Shown here: in pieces, positions 51,510 through 51,658 of the stretch | Position numbering within the stretch: position 1 is the stretch's first letter | How the letters are laid out: each line of letters opens with the position of its first letter | Assembly: GCA_017410165.1 (NCBI GenBank) | Contig: JAFQRH010000005.1 | Coordinates: forward strand, 1-51,658 | Length of the DNA stretch: 51,658 nt | Direction of reading: 5' to 3' | From: Alistipes sp. | GTDB lineage: Bacteria > Bacteroidota > Bacteroidia > Bacteroidales > Rikenellaceae | Notes under the pieces: generated by a model | Told to the model about the DNA's origin: nothing | Databases searched by the model: none | Seen by the model: the letters and a program-made list of their open reading frames with translations, nothing else | Made by a program: the position numbers and the translations under genes

Positions 51510-51658
51510 AAGAAGCTGTCTAACAAGGTGATTTCTGCGTTACGCTTGCCCTCAAAATGCTCATTTACGCCGAGTAAACTGCGCTTTTTCGGGCTACGCA
51601 AGGTTGCGATTAAGGGGAGAGCAAAACAAAATTTGTTTTGCCGAACCGAAGCAACCAA
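51510..51658. repeat. Probable interspersed repeat, cut by the window edge
   Basis: The sequence after the DedA-like gene has no gene of its own. It contains GCAAAACAAA-A-TTTGTTTTGC, a 10-bp hairpin (51621-51641). Both strands have short open frames; the minus-strand peptide recalls hypothetical proteins I have seen annotated repeatedly in Alistipes-type genomes, which would fit a repeated element. The window ends before its far side is visible. Confidence 0.4.

Overview
The window looks like chromosome from a Bacteroidales bacterium, most plausibly Alistipes or a relative in the Rikenellaceae. The grounds are: promoters of the Bacteroidetes type (TTG or TTTG, about 20 bases, then TAnnTTTG) before many genes; few Shine-Dalgarno sites; and lineage-typical families (type III glutamine synthetase, DUF4270 and DUF4405 proteins, a BT_3928-type DoxX protein, DUF4015 lipoprotein, stand-alone starch-synthase N-domain, mutA-mutB, sufBCDS-tmk). 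The genus is an inference; no rRNA is present. I see no prophage, CRISPR array, intact insertion sequence, polysaccharide utilisation locus or toxin system.

Layout. 1-431: a structured repeat and tRNA-Glu(CTC). 565-3881 (minus): a Gfo/Idh/MocA oxidoreductase with a Tat-like N-terminus, tatA, and a large alpha/alpha-barrel lipoprotein. 4151-13070 (plus): uppP, truB, queA, a starch-synthase N-domain protein, a DUF4270 lipoprotein, topA and a secreted C1B peptidase. 13167-19784: glnN (minus) back to back with mutA-mutB (plus), the methylmalonyl-CoA mutase of succinate/propionate metabolism. 19785-20701: about 900 bases of non-coding repeats ending in tRNA-Ser(GCT), with the tRNA terminator cassette and the tRNA 3' end duplicated. 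20913-27111 (plus): sufB-sufC-sufD-sufS for Fe-S cluster assembly, tmk and a DoxX-like membrane protein. 27287-29748: an OmpA-family protein and an AraC regulator. 29828-34404 (minus): gdhA, then a three-gene lipid-sugar operon (GT2, LAB_N, ArnT-like). 34405-35356: an orphan promoter and a 200-base sequence present twice. 35357: purC. 36379-39230 (minus): two tandem exported PHP phosphoesterases and a DUF4405 membrane protein. 39329-41217 (minus): yceD-rpmF-plsX. 41314-44704: two uncharacterised proteins, a flavin reductase and a DUF4015 lipoprotein. 44922-47395 (plus): a porin and a YeiH-type transporter. 47570-49529 (minus): an HTH regulator and rpsF-rpsR-rplI. 49686-51505: a third PHP phosphoesterase and a DedA/YqaA membrane protein. 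51510-51658: the edge of another probable repeat.

Most of the window is housekeeping. Nitrogen assimilation (glnN, gdhA), propionate metabolism (mutAB), Fe-S assembly and envelope building (uppP, plsX, lipid-sugar operon) dominate. The less explained content is in the gaps: repeat cassettes attached to the 3' side of both tRNA genes, a duplicated transcribed-looking element before purC, paired half-palindromes between glnN and mutA, a 16-base palindrome at the porin promoter, and decameric purine repeats in the leaders of sufC and rpmF. The family of three exported PHP phosphoesterases is the most interesting protein set.
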